From NCBI GenBank assembly GCA_001466705.2, contig LATX02000133.1:434001-498000 (forward strand): a DNA stretch of 64,000 nucleotides, written 5' to 3'. The position numbers and the translations under genes are program-made. The notes below the pieces were generated by a model. It made no database searches. It was not told the DNA's origin and saw only the letters and a list, made by a program, of their open reading frames with translations. Of this stretch, positions 21,127 to 34,939 are shown piece by piece. The stretch is from Moniliophthora roreri. Its lineage: Eukaryota; Basidiomycota; Agaricomycetes; Agaricales; Marasmiaceae. The stretch's first letter is position 1; each line of letters begins with the position of its first letter.

Positions 21127-24100
21127 ATGGAGGAAGAATTCGGCAGCCCTGGACGTACCATTGACATCGAGCTCGGTGGTCAGGAAGTCATCACCATCGA
21201 CCTTGATAATCTCGACCCCGACCCTCAAGATGTGTTGGATTTGCTGCGGGACGGTCAATGTACGGTGTGGGTTTGGACGAAATTGGCGAGTGAATACTGG
21301 CGAAGAGGCTATGTGGAATCTGCAAAGAGAATTGGGGATGCTGCATTGGAATGTGCGTGCACTCGGGTCTGGATCTCTGCTAGCGAACTCATTCTTTTCC
21401 ATAGCCTTTGGCATACAGCATGAAAATAATGATAATCTTCAACCACTGCTCCTTCTCCGAGCTAATCTTCAGATAGCTCTCGCCCGACGAGCACCAAAAG
21501 TCATACTACCGGGCGCTCGTGAAGATATCTTACCCTCCGACCAACTCACCAAGGAAAAGTACTCGCATGAAGCAGCTACAGCGACGAATGCTGCTCTCGC
21601 ATTAACACAGGCCTCGCTATCCAACTCAAGCTCTCAGTTAGCCTTCCTAACTCGTGGTATCCTCCAACTTGACACCCGGTCATTCGACGAAGCGCTTAGG
21701 TCCTTCGACCAAGTCCTCTCCGAAAAACCCACCAATATCGTAGCTTTACTTGGTAAAGCTCGTATACTCTATGCACGTCGTTCTTATGGGCCAGCACTAC
21801 AAATGTTCCAACTCGTCCTTCGGTATAGTCCAAATTGCCAGCCCGATCCACGTATCGGTATTGGTCTATGTCTATTGGCCATGGGCAACCCTGAAAAGGC
21901 CAAGGCAGCCTGGGACCGGAGCTATGAGGTGAATCCCAACGAGTGGGCTGCACAGTTGCTACTCGGACTCGAAGCTATCAACGCCAGCAAGGATGCTTCT
22001 CAATCCGAAGCTACGCGTGCCCAGCTCTTCCTTCAAGGAACGAAATTTGTTGAAAGTGCATTTCGGGCGAATCAGAAGAATGCCAGCGCGGCCAATGCTT
22101 TGTGTGAGCTGTTCATTCAAAAGGGGCAGCATAAACGGGTAAGGAGCATATCTTTGTTATGAAATTAAGACTGACGTTTTGTAGGCTCTTAAACTCGCTG
22201 AACGAACCATCCAATTCGCCGATACACTCACCGTTCTCACCGAAGGCCATATCCGAGCTGCACGAATAAACCACTCGGAAGGCAACCTTACGGCTGCCAC
22301 GAAGCATTACACCACGGCTAGCGAAACGCTACAAAAGCACCCTATCGCTGGTATCGGCTTGGCTGGGATGCAGGTGCTCAACGGTATAATTTTCTCCGCC
22401 TTCACATATCATTCGAAAACTAACTGAAATCTAAAAACAGACGAAATGGCCGGCGCAATCCACACCCTCGACACCCTCATCTCCACCTCCCAACCCAAAG
22501 GTCCATCTCAATCAACCGAACCACCTACACCTGCACTCGCCTTCCTCGCTTCCCTTCGTGCATACCCTCGCGCTGGTGTCTCGTCCAGCGACGTTGATAA
22601 AGAACGTGCTAAAGCCCGTGAACTCTTCGATCGGGTTACCAAATCTCTATCTCTGACCACCTCCAGTCCAAACTCAAACGCACTGGCGAACGACATGGCA
22701 ATGTACATCGAAATTGCCAAACTGCATCAACAGATCTCCCTCGAAAAGACTGGCAAGGCTTTACGCGAGGCTTTGCGTATCTCCAGTGCTGGAAACAGTG
22801 AAGCCAGAGTTGAAGTTGGAATTCTCAATAATCTCGGCGTTTTGGCGCATCTGGATGACAAGTACGCTGAGGCGAGAGGGTTTTACGAGCGCGCGTTGAC
22901 GAATATTGCTTCGGGGACGGGAGAGAGCAAGGGAGATGTAGCAACGTCGATTTTGTACAATTTGGCTAGGGTATACGAAGAAGAGGGTGAAGGAACCTTG
23001 GCGAAGGAGGCGTATGATAAGCTTTTGGCTAGACATCCCGAGTATGTTGAGGGTACGCCGTGTTTCCGTTTCTTCCGTTTTTCTTGGTGCTTATGACCAA
23101 ACGACAGCTAAAATCCGCCTTGCCCACCTCCTCCTATCACACAACCTCTCTACGCAGGCGCACGAACTCGTTAAGCAAGCTCTAACATCCGAATCTGGAA
23201 ATCTCAATATCCGGGCATACTACACCTACTTCCTCATCCAATCCAACCTTCCCAAGCTCGCTAAGGATTTTGTCTTTGCCACCTTAAAGGAACACGACAA
23301 ATACGATGTATACTCCTTATGTGCTGCTGGGTGGATAATGTACACCCAAGCAAGAGAGCTCCGCGGGGGATCGGAGGTACACGAAGAACGAAGAAGAGGA
23401 TTCCAGCGCTCGGCAGAGTTTTATGATAAAGCTCTACAGCTGGATCCGTGCTGCGCGTTTGCGGCGCAGGGATTGGCTATCGTTACCGCCGAGGATTCGT
23501 TAGGCACGGGTTTAGTCGCCGGTCCTGGTGGGCAGGAAGAAGTCAGTAGAAGGATGAAGAACGCAAGAGAGGCGCTGGATGTCTTTGCCAAAGTTCGAGA
23601 AAGCTTCCATGATGGAAGTGTTTATATGAATATGGGCCATTGTTATTATGCCAGAGACGAGTTTGATCGGGCAATTGAGAGCGTGCGTTCTCCTTCCTTA
23701 CTCTCTTTTCCAACACTAACGATGATCGTTTTCCAGTACGAAACCGCCTCCATTCGATTCTACAGAAACCAAAATACCTCCGTCCTCCTCTGTCTCTGCC
23801 GATCATGGTATGCAAAAGCCATGAAGGATCAATCATACGTGGCTATCTGTACAGCTCTGCAATACGCTCAAAAAGCACTGCATATCCAACCCAGTGACAA
23901 GGCCGTGTTATATAATATTGCGATGATCCAGCAAAAGTGCGCTGAGATGCTGTTTAGCTTACCGCCGGGGAAGAGAAAGCTGGAGGATTTGAAGTGGGTT
24001 ATCGAGCGGGCTGGGAATGCGCAAAAGTACGCTGTTCTTCTTTTCTTTGGACCGAGTGTAGATTCTGATCACGATGAATGCATTGGCGTAGACTGTTTGC

Positions 24101-24857
24101 ATCACTGGCGTCTGATAAGGCGAGTATAGTGCCCTACAGCAGGGATATAGCCGACCAGCGACGGAAATATGGAGATAACATGCTTCGGAAAGCAGCTGAG
24201 CACCTTGCGACGCAGACGCAGTTCGAGGATGAGGTTAAAGCTCGACAAGATGCCGCACGTGCCAAGCGTCAAGAAGAGCGGGAGCGGCAGGAACAAGCAG
24301 AACGAGAGAAGATGGAGCAGTTGCGAATAGAGGCGGAGAAGTTGGCCGAGGAGAGGAAGAAGGCGAGAGAACAGGCTTTGGAGTGGACACGGGAGGTGAG
24401 GATGGGCGACAGTGATGATGAGAAAGAGAAGGAGAGGAAGTCGAGGAGATCGAGGAAGGTGAGAAGTGAGACGACGAGCGCAGCGGTTAGCGATGAGGAT
24501 GAGGTGCCAAAAAAGAAAAGAAAAGGAAAGTTACGGAAGGCAACTGGCGAGGAAGTGGCAGATATGGATGAGTCACCTGCGATGTTTACGGATGATGAGG
24601 ACGGAGAGAAGCCGACGAAAAAGGTCGGAAGTTACTTGCTATGGTTTTCACTATTCATACTGAAGCCTTGGTACACAGCGACCGAAGAAGCGTGTCGTTC
24701 GGGATGAAGACGAAGAAGAGAGCTCGGCACCTCAGCGGAAGAAGCAATAGTAAGTGAGGTTCGGGCCGTTTCATCGACAGCTGCTAATGTTGCATTTCTT
24801 TGTAGCAAAAGTAAAGAGGTGCTCTCAGACACCGACGACGAAGACATGGACGGCTAG
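21127..24857 (+). CDS. CTR9: Ctr9 homologue, TPR subunit of the RNA polymerase II Paf1 complex
   Basis: Scaffold subunit of Paf1C, which travels with RNA polymerase II and supports H2B ubiquitination and H3K4/K36 methylation. The N-terminus has VITIDLDNLDPDPQDVLDLL and WTKLASEYWRRGYVESA. TPR helices then run through the protein, e.g. RGILQLDTRSFDEALRSFDQ, LLGKARILYARRSYGPALQM, PDPRIGIGLCLLAMGNPEKA, VGILNNLGVLAHLDDKYAEA, SVYMNMGHCYYARDEFDRAI. The C-terminus is a charged coiled coil (RAKRQEERERQEQAEREKM) and an acidic-basic tail with KKKRKGKLRK, ending DTDDEDMDG. About eight short introns are present; the first is 21353-21404. Estimated length is near 1,080 residues, normal for fungal Ctr9. Tail composition fits nuclear localisation. 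Confidence 0.93.
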
Positions 24858-25174
24858 CCCCCTCACCTTCGCTGTATCTGATTCTGTCCGTTTTCGTGTA
24901 TTACTGACATGTTCGTCTTATTGCTTTCGCCCATTGTAAATAGCCATGTTGCATCATCCCGTACGGTAATCTATCTGCAGTGCATTCCATTTTGACATTC
25001 GGCTCAAGACCCACTGGTTCTATGAGACGAACTCTCTTTGATTAGTGGATGTTGGCCACCCAGGAAGGGGTGTACGGCAGATGACGTCAGCGGTGGACAA
25101 GAGTTGACGTTTCTCTGATGCAAAAAATAAGGGAACATTCCGTCAGTTGGGCTGTTCTGGAGGTGATCTTGCGC
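24858..25174. other. Ctr9 3' flank
   Basis: About 320 bases with no gene, holding the Ctr9 3' untranslated region. Downstream begins the remnant of the secreted-protein family. Confidence 0.4.
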
Positions 25175-25527
25175 TGGATATGTGCAGTACTACACAGGGC
25201 AGGACCAGTAGGATAATTGTGTGTACGATGGTTTTATCTTTCCGTGCAGGTCTAAGCAATGCTACCACTTCTTGACCGAGGCAGTGCCGTTTGGGGAGGG
25301 TGGAGTCAATGCGAGTACAATCTTTTTCGTCGATGGAATACGAATCGGAATGACAACTTATCGGTGTTTGTGGATTAGACCGCGTTTTATATTGGCTTGT
25401 GTCCATCTTTTCAAATCAATCAGTCGACCGGGATTATGATGAAGTGGTGTACAAACCACCCTTCACAGAACCTTTGAACCATCGTGCGTGGCAAATGGCA
25501 CGACGTCGACTTGCGCCTCTGCCATGA
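25175..25527 (+). pseudogene. C-terminal remnant of the secreted-protein family
   Basis: Decayed paralogue of the gene at 14.3-15.6 kb, in the opposite orientation. It reads YVQYYTGQDQ, then a TAG stop, and an intron (GTGTGT..GTGCAG, about 25217-25250) at the same place as in the intact gene. QCYHFLTEAVPFGEGGVN follows, then a degenerate stretch where the intact gene has its HCPHVGP block. EVVYKPPFTEPL comes next, and in another frame CVANGTTSTCASA parallels the C-terminus of the intact copy. In-frame stop plus frame changes make it non-functional. Confidence 0.75.
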
Positions 25528-25741
25528 ATAATTCAGCTATCTGGTCATTTGCGCATTTACACATGTAACGATACAAAACTCGAACTGTATACTCTGTATA
25601 CGGATAAGAAACAGTTGAATTCTACGTTATACACGGCCATACATCCTGTACCCCATCCATGGATTATTTCCCGGCCACAGCTACGGTTATCACAGTGAGC
25701 GGATTGAATGCAGGAACACTGGAATATGTAATAGCAAGGTA

Positions 25742-27356
25742 TTAATCGATCCCCAGTCGATCGTCGTCCAACCCTTCCAGTACAGCTCCCTTCTGCTCTG
25801 AACCATTCTGATCTTCTCCGTAATTTTCATCGTAAATCCAATCCAGAGTACACTCTGTTCCATCTTCTTCGAGCTTTTCGAGGATAGCTTTGACAATGGG
25901 TCCACGTTCGGGCATGGGCTCCGATTCTTTACCCCGACAGATGCGACGTGACTTCCCCACATGAGGAGAAAGAATAAGTGTGGACAAAGAAGCAACAGAC
26001 TCCCTAATGCCTGAGTTCACCAGACTTGGCTTGCTTCTTGAGTTTGCAAATTCAATACAAGTCAGAGCCAGCTCGGCTGATATGAGAGACGAACGTGACA
26101 ATTCACGGATTTCCAGATGTTTCAACCGGGGACACAGAACCTGCGACTGAACTTCAACGGCATCACTTGATGTGATGGAGAGCCTGGAAAGGAGTTTGGA
26201 TGTCAGGGTGTCCTTTTCGAGAACGCAATCACGTCGTTCTACAAGAACCTCCAGAGAAGTCAAACGCTGGGAGGATCGTAATACCTCCGCTATCGAGTCC
26301 GGACGAGGAGGTGAAAAAAAAACGTAACGACAGTTCCCTGAGGGGGCACGCGGAACGTTGCAACATAGCCAACAGGGGCATATGGTTCCAAACTTCTTTC
26401 ACCCCGAAAGTTGAGAAATCCAACTTAAGGGTAACGAGTGAAGGAAAAGTTATGGATGTGAGAAGGTCATAGAACATATCGATCGAGCCACCGTTTTGTA
26501 GAATTAGGGACTGGAGGTTTGGGTAGACCATCACTTTCGATACTACCGGCATCGAGGAAGTTCCATTGGCCAATGGTGCCTCATGCTGTCTGGTCCGGCC
26601 ACTGAACGATCTAAGTTGTTTACAGTTGGACAGGAGATAATGAAAAGACGATTGATCTATTGTTCCCGACACCTCCAAAGATGTCAACTGCTGGTATGGA
26701 AGGGCATCGTGACTCCAGATGCCGTAGGAACGAACATCGGTGAGATTTGGTGCAAACCGGATAGAGTTCCAAAACCAGCGATTGTCAGATCGTAATTCCA
26801 TGAAATTTGTGTGTAAAGATGTCAAGGCTGGGAATGTGGAGTCTGGGAGCGTGCCAAAGTAGTCTTCAGTGAGAAGCTTCGGACTGAACAGCATCAACTT
26901 GAGGATCCTGCACCGTGACCATTCCTTTGATAATTTTCGAAAGACACCATCCCCGTTCCTCCCTAGATGGTCTTCCATGTTATCCATGTTATCAGCTTTG
27001 GGTCGCCATTCCCTGATCATCATCGTCAAAGGATGTCCTGTGGATTTGCGGAGATATAGTTCGAGAAGTGAACTGATATCCTTTCTGAGCCCATTGACTT
27101 CGATGGCGAGGGATGACCAGAGTCTCGGGCGACGATGCAAAATGCTCCTCCAAAGGTGACAGACTTGGGATAATACCACAGCTGGTGCAGAGATGGTGTT
27201 GCCTTGTTCGGAAACCCACAATGAATAAACCCCCGACAAGCAGACACCATCGAATATTTTATCGAGAATCTCCACAGGAAAGTCATTGATTTTCTGGGTT
27301 TGCGTTCCGAGTCCCTGTGCTTCGTTGCTCTCGAATTTTTTGCCACCCACGTTCAT
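25742..27356 (-). CDS. F-box/LRR protein with a one-base frameshift in a homopolymer
   Basis: Predicted SCF ubiquitin-ligase adaptor: the F-box would bind Skp1 and the LRR-like C-terminus would select targets. The N-terminus MNVGGKKFESNEAQ leads to INDFPVEILDKIFDGVCLSG (F-box), then VVLSQVCHLWRSILHRRPRL and LLELYLRKSTGHPLTMM, typical of agaricomycete F-box proteins. Irregular LRRs follow (FPALTSLHTNFMEL, LPYQQLTSLEVSG, YPNLQSLILQNGG, FPSLVTLKLDF). The frame from 27356 ends at 26229, but the next frame continues RLTSLEVLVERRDC and CPRLKHLEIREL down to 25742. The switch falls at nine consecutive A (26314-26322, T on the coding strand). Eight would give one frame of about 538 codons with no intron. 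Sequencing error or a real break cannot be told apart here. Confidence 0.75.
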
Positions 27357-27635
27357 TGTCCTTTGTCCTTTGTCAACGATTGGGACGGTACGAATTGTGG
27401 GCTATATCGACCGAAGGACCCTGGTCAGTTCCATCCTCTTCATTAAGATACACAACGTACTATACTGGAGTATAGCGGTTTTCAGTTGCAAGATGGTAGA
27501 CAGGTGAGAGCCGGTGGACAAAGCGATAAAGCGCCGGCGGTGGTCAGCGAGTGATTCGTGAGAAAAAAAATGGAGAAGCCGGGCATCAATAATTATATAA
27601 GTAGGAGTCGCAACTACTTACCACAGCGACAAGTC

Positions 27636-27800
27636 ATGACAGTCCCTCACCTTCCTGTCGAGGTAGTTGAAGTTATCGCCGCCTTTTCTGCCTCCGACAG
27701 CAACAATTTTGTTGAATACGGGAACAGGTACGAAACGCCACTCGGGGGGAATGCACCCTTGCGTGTATCCTGGGTTGCAGCATCACGAAGGCGCATATAG
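27636..27800 (+). pseudogene. Short F-box-like N-terminal fragment
   Basis: Starts MTVPHLPVEVVEVIAAFSAS, resembling the F-box opening of another basidiomycete family, and stops after about 55 codons. Following frames to about 28059 (WPKVCISNF; LRYLKFRYSKKEQAS) show some continuity but no full domain. Probably a gene remnant. Confidence 0.3.
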
Positions 27801-28059
27801 CGAATATTCGTCGTCCCGAGGGCAGCAAAGCGATTTGGAACCTTCAAGGAATTGTGCGGCTCGAACCATTCCACATTTCACCTGGCCAAAGGTCTGCATA
27901 TCCAATTTCTCTTGTCGGAACAGTCACAACCTCCGCCTGCAATATCTTGCATCCACGCAACCATACGAGGGAGTTGATCATTTGATTCACCATCGACCTG
28001 TGCATCCGTCGCTACGATACCTCAAATTCAGGTACTCCAAGAAAGAACAGGCGAGCTAG

Positions 28060-28456
28060 AAGAGACGATGCCTTGGTGCAATCGGCAAAAATGTTTTGAA
28101 GAGACTCTTTTGACAGTGACAGTGCTATTCTTGATAAATTATTTTATTACTTTATTGGTTATACTAGATACTCTAGAATATTTTCAATTTGATACTTTGG
28201 TTATGAATACTATGGCGGATGTCTGAATCCTGGACCAGATAGTAGCTCGGCAAAGCATTGAATGGACCTCGAGTTCGTACCGCAGAACATACTCAATCAT
28301 ACTGCGTCCAGGTATAAAAAGGTGTGTACTCAGATAGCTTTCGGGAGAGAATACCAGTGCGTTATGTGCCGTTTGACATGACAGCTGTTGCTTAGTCAGC
28401 GCATATCTTACTCTTGAGGAGTTGCCAGCCTGTTCCTTACGCCTTTCTCTGACAAC
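28060..28456. other. Upstream region of the Rab GTPase gene
   Basis: AT-rich near 28130-28200, otherwise unremarkable. No coding signal on either strand. It probably contains the Rab promoter. Confidence 0.4.
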
Positions 28457-29431
<975 letters not shown>

Positions 29432-29656
29432 GCGGTACATATGGGTTTACCTGGGTGTAGATACTGTATCCATACCACGTATCTTCCGTCACTGGCTTGA
29501 TTGCCGGCATCCTTCAAGCTTCAAGTTCCATGTCGTTCATACACATTTATTTATCCTCGTGTCTCTCATCTTCTAGCAGCTTAGGATCCTTTTGACGATA
29601 CATATTGTAATACACCAAAGTAACAACGGACTTGTACGTTCAGAAAACCGACATGA

Positions 29657-32626
29657 TCATTCATCCATCTCAACATCGCCATCAACTGGAGTAGAGCTTG
29701 CTCCAGCACCCGAGGAGCCAGCTCTTGATGACACGATGGAGCCGTTCCAGTTACCACCCCACCAGCGTTTTACCCGCTCGCCGCCGTACTCCTCATACTC
29801 GGCCTTGGTGATACCGACGGTATTGAATTCGTCAGTCAGACTGAACTTGGCCATTCCTCGCCATGCATCATTTGAAGGATCCTGTGCGCTCCTAATCTGA
29901 ATCTCCATTTCTGGTGGTAATATCGGGCGCAGCGTGCAGTGCAAACGACGAACGATACCTGGAATACGCGATGGAGTTCCAGTTATCATAACGTTCTTCA
30001 GCAAGTTTACGTAAGCACCTTATCTTTCCTTGATATTGAGGAAACACTGCTTACTTTGACAAGCCTCGATTTCTGAGCTTCGTCGTATCGAGAAAGTATG
30101 TTTTGGAGAACTTCACCCAAACCGGCCGAGTCGACTCCGGCGATACCGGGTGAGAACCAGGTCTCGCAGACACGCCAACGTTCGGTGTTCAGGTGTATTC
30201 TGGCGATGCCTAACGGAGAAGAGAGTCAGTGCTGCGCGCCTTAACGAGGCGATTGAATGAATACCTTCTACATCCCCTTCCTCATACACAGGACGGAATG
30301 CTGTAAGCAAAGCTGATCGCTGCGAAGTCAAATGTGCATGGGTTTGTTGATTCGTGAACGTGGGGTCATATTGTAACAGCTTTTGTTCTATCAATTGAAG
30401 TTGGGTAAGATCTTCCTCTTCATCAGAAGAGACCGTGGCAGTGTTCTGGCCACGCAGTCAGCATCTGGCTGTGACAGACATTGAAAGGAACTAACGATTT
30501 TGCGGTAAATGGCCCAGTCTGCGTCATCGGCACCGAACATGTCCTCTAGAAAGCTGTCAGATCATTTGTCTTCCCGGTATAGATGACAGGCCCTACCTCC
30601 TCCACCTTTCCGCTTTTTCTTGGGCACACGTTCGTCAGAGGCTAGATTGGCGATGTTCTTCATCCGAGCTTGCGCCGCAGCACTTTTCCTATCGCTCAAG
30701 GCAGCCCTCCGCTTAGCTCGGTCTTTGATCCGAGCCATTAGTGTCTACGGTTTTGATGGCTTTAGTTTGTGATGAACAGGTCAGGAGCCTCACGAACCTC
30801 TTGCTCCTGCCTCATCCTCCTAGACCAAGCACCAAGATCAGCATCTCGCTCTTCTTCTTCCTTCTTCTCTTCCCGTTCCTTTTCTTCCCTTTCCCGTTCT
30901 TTCTCTTTGCGAGCTCGGGCTCGAGCTTCGAAGCCAGCTTTCAGGAGCTTCTGCTTCTTCTTCTCTTTCAAGCCCTCCTCGTCCAGCTTCGAACGATAAG
31001 GGTCAGCTGATGTTAATTCAGGCTAAGAAACAGGATATACCTGATCGTCTGGTACATCAGCTAGTGGGAACGAGGGCGTCTCTTCCTAATGAACCTGTCA
31101 GAAATAGTGATGGTATTAGATGCACAAAGCAACTAACCATCGGTTCATCACCGCCAATATTTGCTTCTTTTTTCCTGGTTCTTTTGAGATCTGTGTCCAA
31201 CTTTTTGATCGTCTCGTCAAGCGTAGCATCATCGTCAAAGCCTTCGGAATTCAGCTTGTTCTGAAAGGAAAGAAGTATCAGCTCTTGTTCGAATGAATGT
31301 TAGAACGCGACGTACTTGCCATTCCCTCTTTGGAAGATCTCCTTTGGACTCTTTTAGACTAAGAAGGTATTGCAAGTCTGTTTCCTTTTGAACAAGCTAT
31401 TGGCATGTAAGCATCAGCCGATCCAAAGACCGCAAAAAGCTGACCTTTTCCATCCGTGTCTTTGCGGCCATCTCCTGCAGTTTCCTTCCTTGCTCCTTCC
31501 TCTTTTCTGCCTGCTTAGCTAGTTCTTCCTCAGTCTTCTCATCAGCCACAGGCAAAGCGAAGGGAAACTGGATAATCTTTTCCGAGGCTCGAAGGACGGC
31601 GGGATCTCGGAAAGAGCGGATCAGCGCAGTGTAATCTTCTGCAACCTCGCAAAAGTTCCGGAACATCCACTTAAATAACTTTGAATCAGCAGAAAATAGA
31701 ATGAGAGGACGGGAAGCGCACATTAGCTTGAGGCGATGTGACACGGGTCGGGAAATTAGAGTATTTGAGCTGTATGAGCTTGAGAAGGTATTCTGAAGAT
31801 TGTGCCGTTCCCCATGGTATCCTATCTCACCGTTTCAGTGAAATGCTATCTTAATGTCGGGGTTAACATGGCAAACCTTTTCGCATTGCTCAGGATCCCT
31901 CTCCCATGTAAGATAGGAATAACGGAGGTAGATGCTGTGTTGAAAGAGATAACTATCCCATCGGACGTAAATGGCGTGTTTGGTGCTGGGAGATTGTTGT
32001 AATAAAATGACATGATCCCGTCGATACAATATGCCAACGAGGGTACACAGTATTGTTCGAACATCAGTTCAGATGTCACTGCAGCCCCAATATTTAGTTA
32101 GCGAGAACGAACGCTCTATTAAACAGACGTACATGCTCGGGAGTGCAGAGGTGAGCAGAGACGCTCTGTCATGAGGATTGGGTGATTTACATTTTCCGTG
32201 TCAATTCCAAGTTGTATGAACGCGTAGTCTAGCGCGTTTTCCTACACCTCAAAGTTAAAATGGTATTTGTTACAGTGTCCATCTCGCCAGGAATATGACA
32301 GAACGCACCAGAGCATCAAAATTGAGTAAAACGTCTCCTTCCCAAGGTGTCCTTCCCTGAGCCTTTGCTCCTGCTTCAACTTCAACAGCATCCCCGAACA
32401 AGAGTAGGGGTCTATTATTTTTGCGCTCCTTGAACTTTGATATCACGTTTGGTCCAGATAATGGATCAGAAAACGTTCCGAATCCCCAGCGAAGGGTGGT
32501 CGACCCATTGTCTATGACAATTGGGGTATGCTGACCACGGTGATTACCGTATGACTCGACTTTCGGTTGCTGGAATGATGGAGGTAACGGTGTCGGTAGT
32601 CTTACGACTTCTGGAGAGTCTGACAT
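29657..32626 (-). CDS. ARP5: Actin-related protein 5, INO80 chromatin-remodelling complex
   Basis: Nuclear actin-related subunit of INO80 that couples the remodeller to nucleosomes. The first exon starts MSDSPEVVRLPTPLPPSFQQ and has IVIDNGSTTLRWGF, the actin-fold phosphate-1 loop. NHPILMTERLCSPLHSRA and MFEQYCVPSLAYCIDGIMSF follow. The Arp5-specific insertion is evident: EKTEEELAKQAEKRKEQGRK, LQEMAAKTRMEK, and a long charged coiled coil with EKEREREEKEREEKKEEEE. RIHLNTERWRVCETWF, NVMITGTPSRIPGIVRRLHC and DAWRGMAKFS close the actin fold. It ends DGDVEMDE, with the stop at 29657. About ten short introns. Estimated length near 800 residues agrees with Arp5, not with actin or Arp6. Confidence 0.92.
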
Positions 32627-33884
32627 GGATGAAGGAGAGGAAGGAGGGTTTGGTTAAGTTTCACAAGGGCGTGATAGATGACATGATACAGCTCTACTCT
32701 GGCTCTACTCTCTGAGTCTCTCATCCTCAAAAACTGGTTCGGTTCCGTCTCTGTGGTCATTCTTATCAATTCTAGCTCTACCTGCATATGCATATCCCGC
32801 AAGTATGTTCTTGAACAGATTCGACGCAGGAATTCACCATTTTCTCACCTGCGCTGAAGGACCCGGCATTTCGTATCCGGACCTCGTTATCCTCCCATCG
32901 GACGTAGAGGCAGACCCCCGGTCCCTCACGCACTGCACCTTCATACATTGCAAGTGGATGACCTGCTAGACCCTGAGTCCTCTCGGCTATCGCGTCGTCA
33001 CTGAGGTTATACATTGCCAGGAGTCATTCTACCACCTTTACAACGCATTCAGATGGCTCGAATTTCCCATCGATATCGCCGGTTTCCATTTAAACTCATA
33101 CCACTGGGGCATTAAACGCAAGAGTGTTCCGCCGCTCTTTAGGACCGCCAAGGCATGTGGTACCGTATCTCTTCAAGGTGCACGCTTGTTCTAGGAGTGA
33201 TCGATTCTTGATGTTGAGTCTGGGTGCCGGACTTTTGTATCCTCTCCCTCGGTTTTCAACGCGGTACCATACGACAAGAACCCATCATTTCCCATCTTAT
33301 TCCTTCCCTCGCATACCCAAATTTCCACGTCCGATTGCAGTCTCCCAAGTCTTGTTCCAGGGTCGGAGACGCCTTTGATTTATGAATATTGTGCACCGGA
33401 GGATATGAATCTTTCCACTCTAGACGGAATTTAGCCATAGTAGAATTGAGGAGCAGGACTCGACTTACGACCAACGGAATGGTGTTGCTTTCTCCGCCTT
33501 CATTCATGTATCGACGAATCGATATCCGGTACTCCGTTGAACACTTACAATCCGAGTTCGTTAAACTGGATAATACGAATTGGACGAACTTGTGTGGTAA
33601 GCATCCAGAGTGGCCTAGACGATAATGGAAAGAACGAGAATCGAAGATTCAGGACGTAATGAAGGAAGCGAATATGGAGAGGAAGAGGGGAGCGAAGCTA
33701 TGAGAATGACAATGCAAGAGACTGAGGTGGGTATCTCCCCTATAGACCGGTCCAGCAAACTCCCAAATTTCAGCTTCATCTACGTTATCTATTCGGTGCA
33801 ATCGGAGAGGCAGCAGCAGAGAATAGACAGGAATACAGAAAATGTGTATTTAGGTTTTCCTCTCGGACCTCCTCTGCGACTTCG
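32627..33884. other. Upstream region of ARP5 with weak ORFs
   Basis: No supported gene. A minus-strand frame at 32778-33014 (GHPLAMYEGAVREGPG; YVRWEDNEVRIRNAG) looks peptide-like and is open further upstream past a TGA, so it could be a decayed exon, but no family is recognised. The remainder has only short frames with stops on both strands. Confidence 0.35.
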
Positions 33885-34939
33885 TTAGAACTGAGACCAA
33901 ATGAATCCTGATTTTAACGAATAGCTGATCTTCCTGCACCCTAACGTGCCATCTTGGCTCCCACATATCGTAGGTTCTTGGGATGGGACGTGGACAGTAT
34001 CATTGTTAGTGAAGATAATATATTGGAGTATGTAGTCCTTATATTCCTCGCGTAAAAACCTCATTCCCTTCTCTTTGACGCTATGCTTCTCCGAACCCGT
34101 GAACTGACATGCGAAAACAGATTCCTCGTGGTTGATGATACGTGAATCGTAGGTCGTTTGATCGGTCGCTAATAGTCGATAATGTCCAGGTTTATGCCAG
34201 TCCATGTTGTCATCAGGTGAATAGCGGTGCACCTTGAGACCAGTCATGGGCAATTTGGCTCGTCTGTGGTAATTGCAGCAGGCCCAAGACAAGTCATTTG
34301 GCGGTGTCGGTGAGTGCGACGCCAACAACCGAGTATTGTTTTTGGGCCTTCGAGAAAAATCAGAACTAGTTCTTTCAATGACCCACGGCCTTCAGTATTC
34401 GTGCTACCGATCTTCGAGAATAGACCCTTCTGGAGCGTGCGTCACTGGACTGAACTTGAGCAGCCGGTACGTGTCGCAAAACTTGCTCGTCCCATTTATC
34501 GCCGAAGGCCTCTTTTACGAGGCGGTAAATATCTTGCGTATAGATATATTCGCTTTGACTTCGACCAGCAGACCAACGCTCTACATCTATGATCTGCTAG
34601 AGCAGCTTTGTATTCAGAAGTTACAAGGGTCGGTCCTTGATTACTGCCGAGCGAGAAGAAGACCGGAATGTATGTATACTGGACGCCCATGGCGTCAAAC
34701 ACAGGGGAACCTGAAGACCCACCCAAAGATGATCCACCGTCAGCGGTGCTTAAACGAGCCATTGCGATTCTCCTCCTGCCAAGCCAATCAAAATAATTCC
34801 TGGAAGGGTTCAAGCGAAGGGATATGAGGAACTTGTTGCAGCAGCAGGTGCATGGGTAGATTTTGATTAAGATCAATGGTGGTGGTTTGGCTTGCAACCT
34901 GATCCACGCAGGACTCGGACGTACATTGATCTGGGACAA
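33885..34939 (-). CDS. Possible hypothetical gene (two exon-like segments)
   Basis: Two minus-strand open frames of about 147 codons each: 34939-34496 (GGSSLGGSSGSPVFDAMGV, YTYIPVFFSLGSNQGPTL) and 34328-33885 (NMDWHKPGHYRLLATDQTT, ESVFACQFTGSEKHSVKE). The GSSGSPVFD text resembles the serine loop of trypsin-like peptidases, but no His or Asp partner is visible and the match may be chance. CQFTGSEK is reminiscent of the first half of fungal HNH proteins, also unproven. No reliable splice link between the segments. Treat as hypothetical, possibly decayed. Confidence 0.25.

Noticed and set aside
30741..31010. Plus-strand frame rich in Leu, Phe and Ser, looking like a membrane protein
   Set aside because: It is the antisense of the Glu/Lys/Arg-rich coiled coil of ARP5; the composition follows from the opposite strand.
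34496..34939. Trypsin-like peptidase call based on GSSGSPVFD
   Set aside because: Only the serine-loop-like text is present; no catalytic His or Asp segments were found in any frame nearby, so the match is probably chance. Kept only as a hypothetical ORF.
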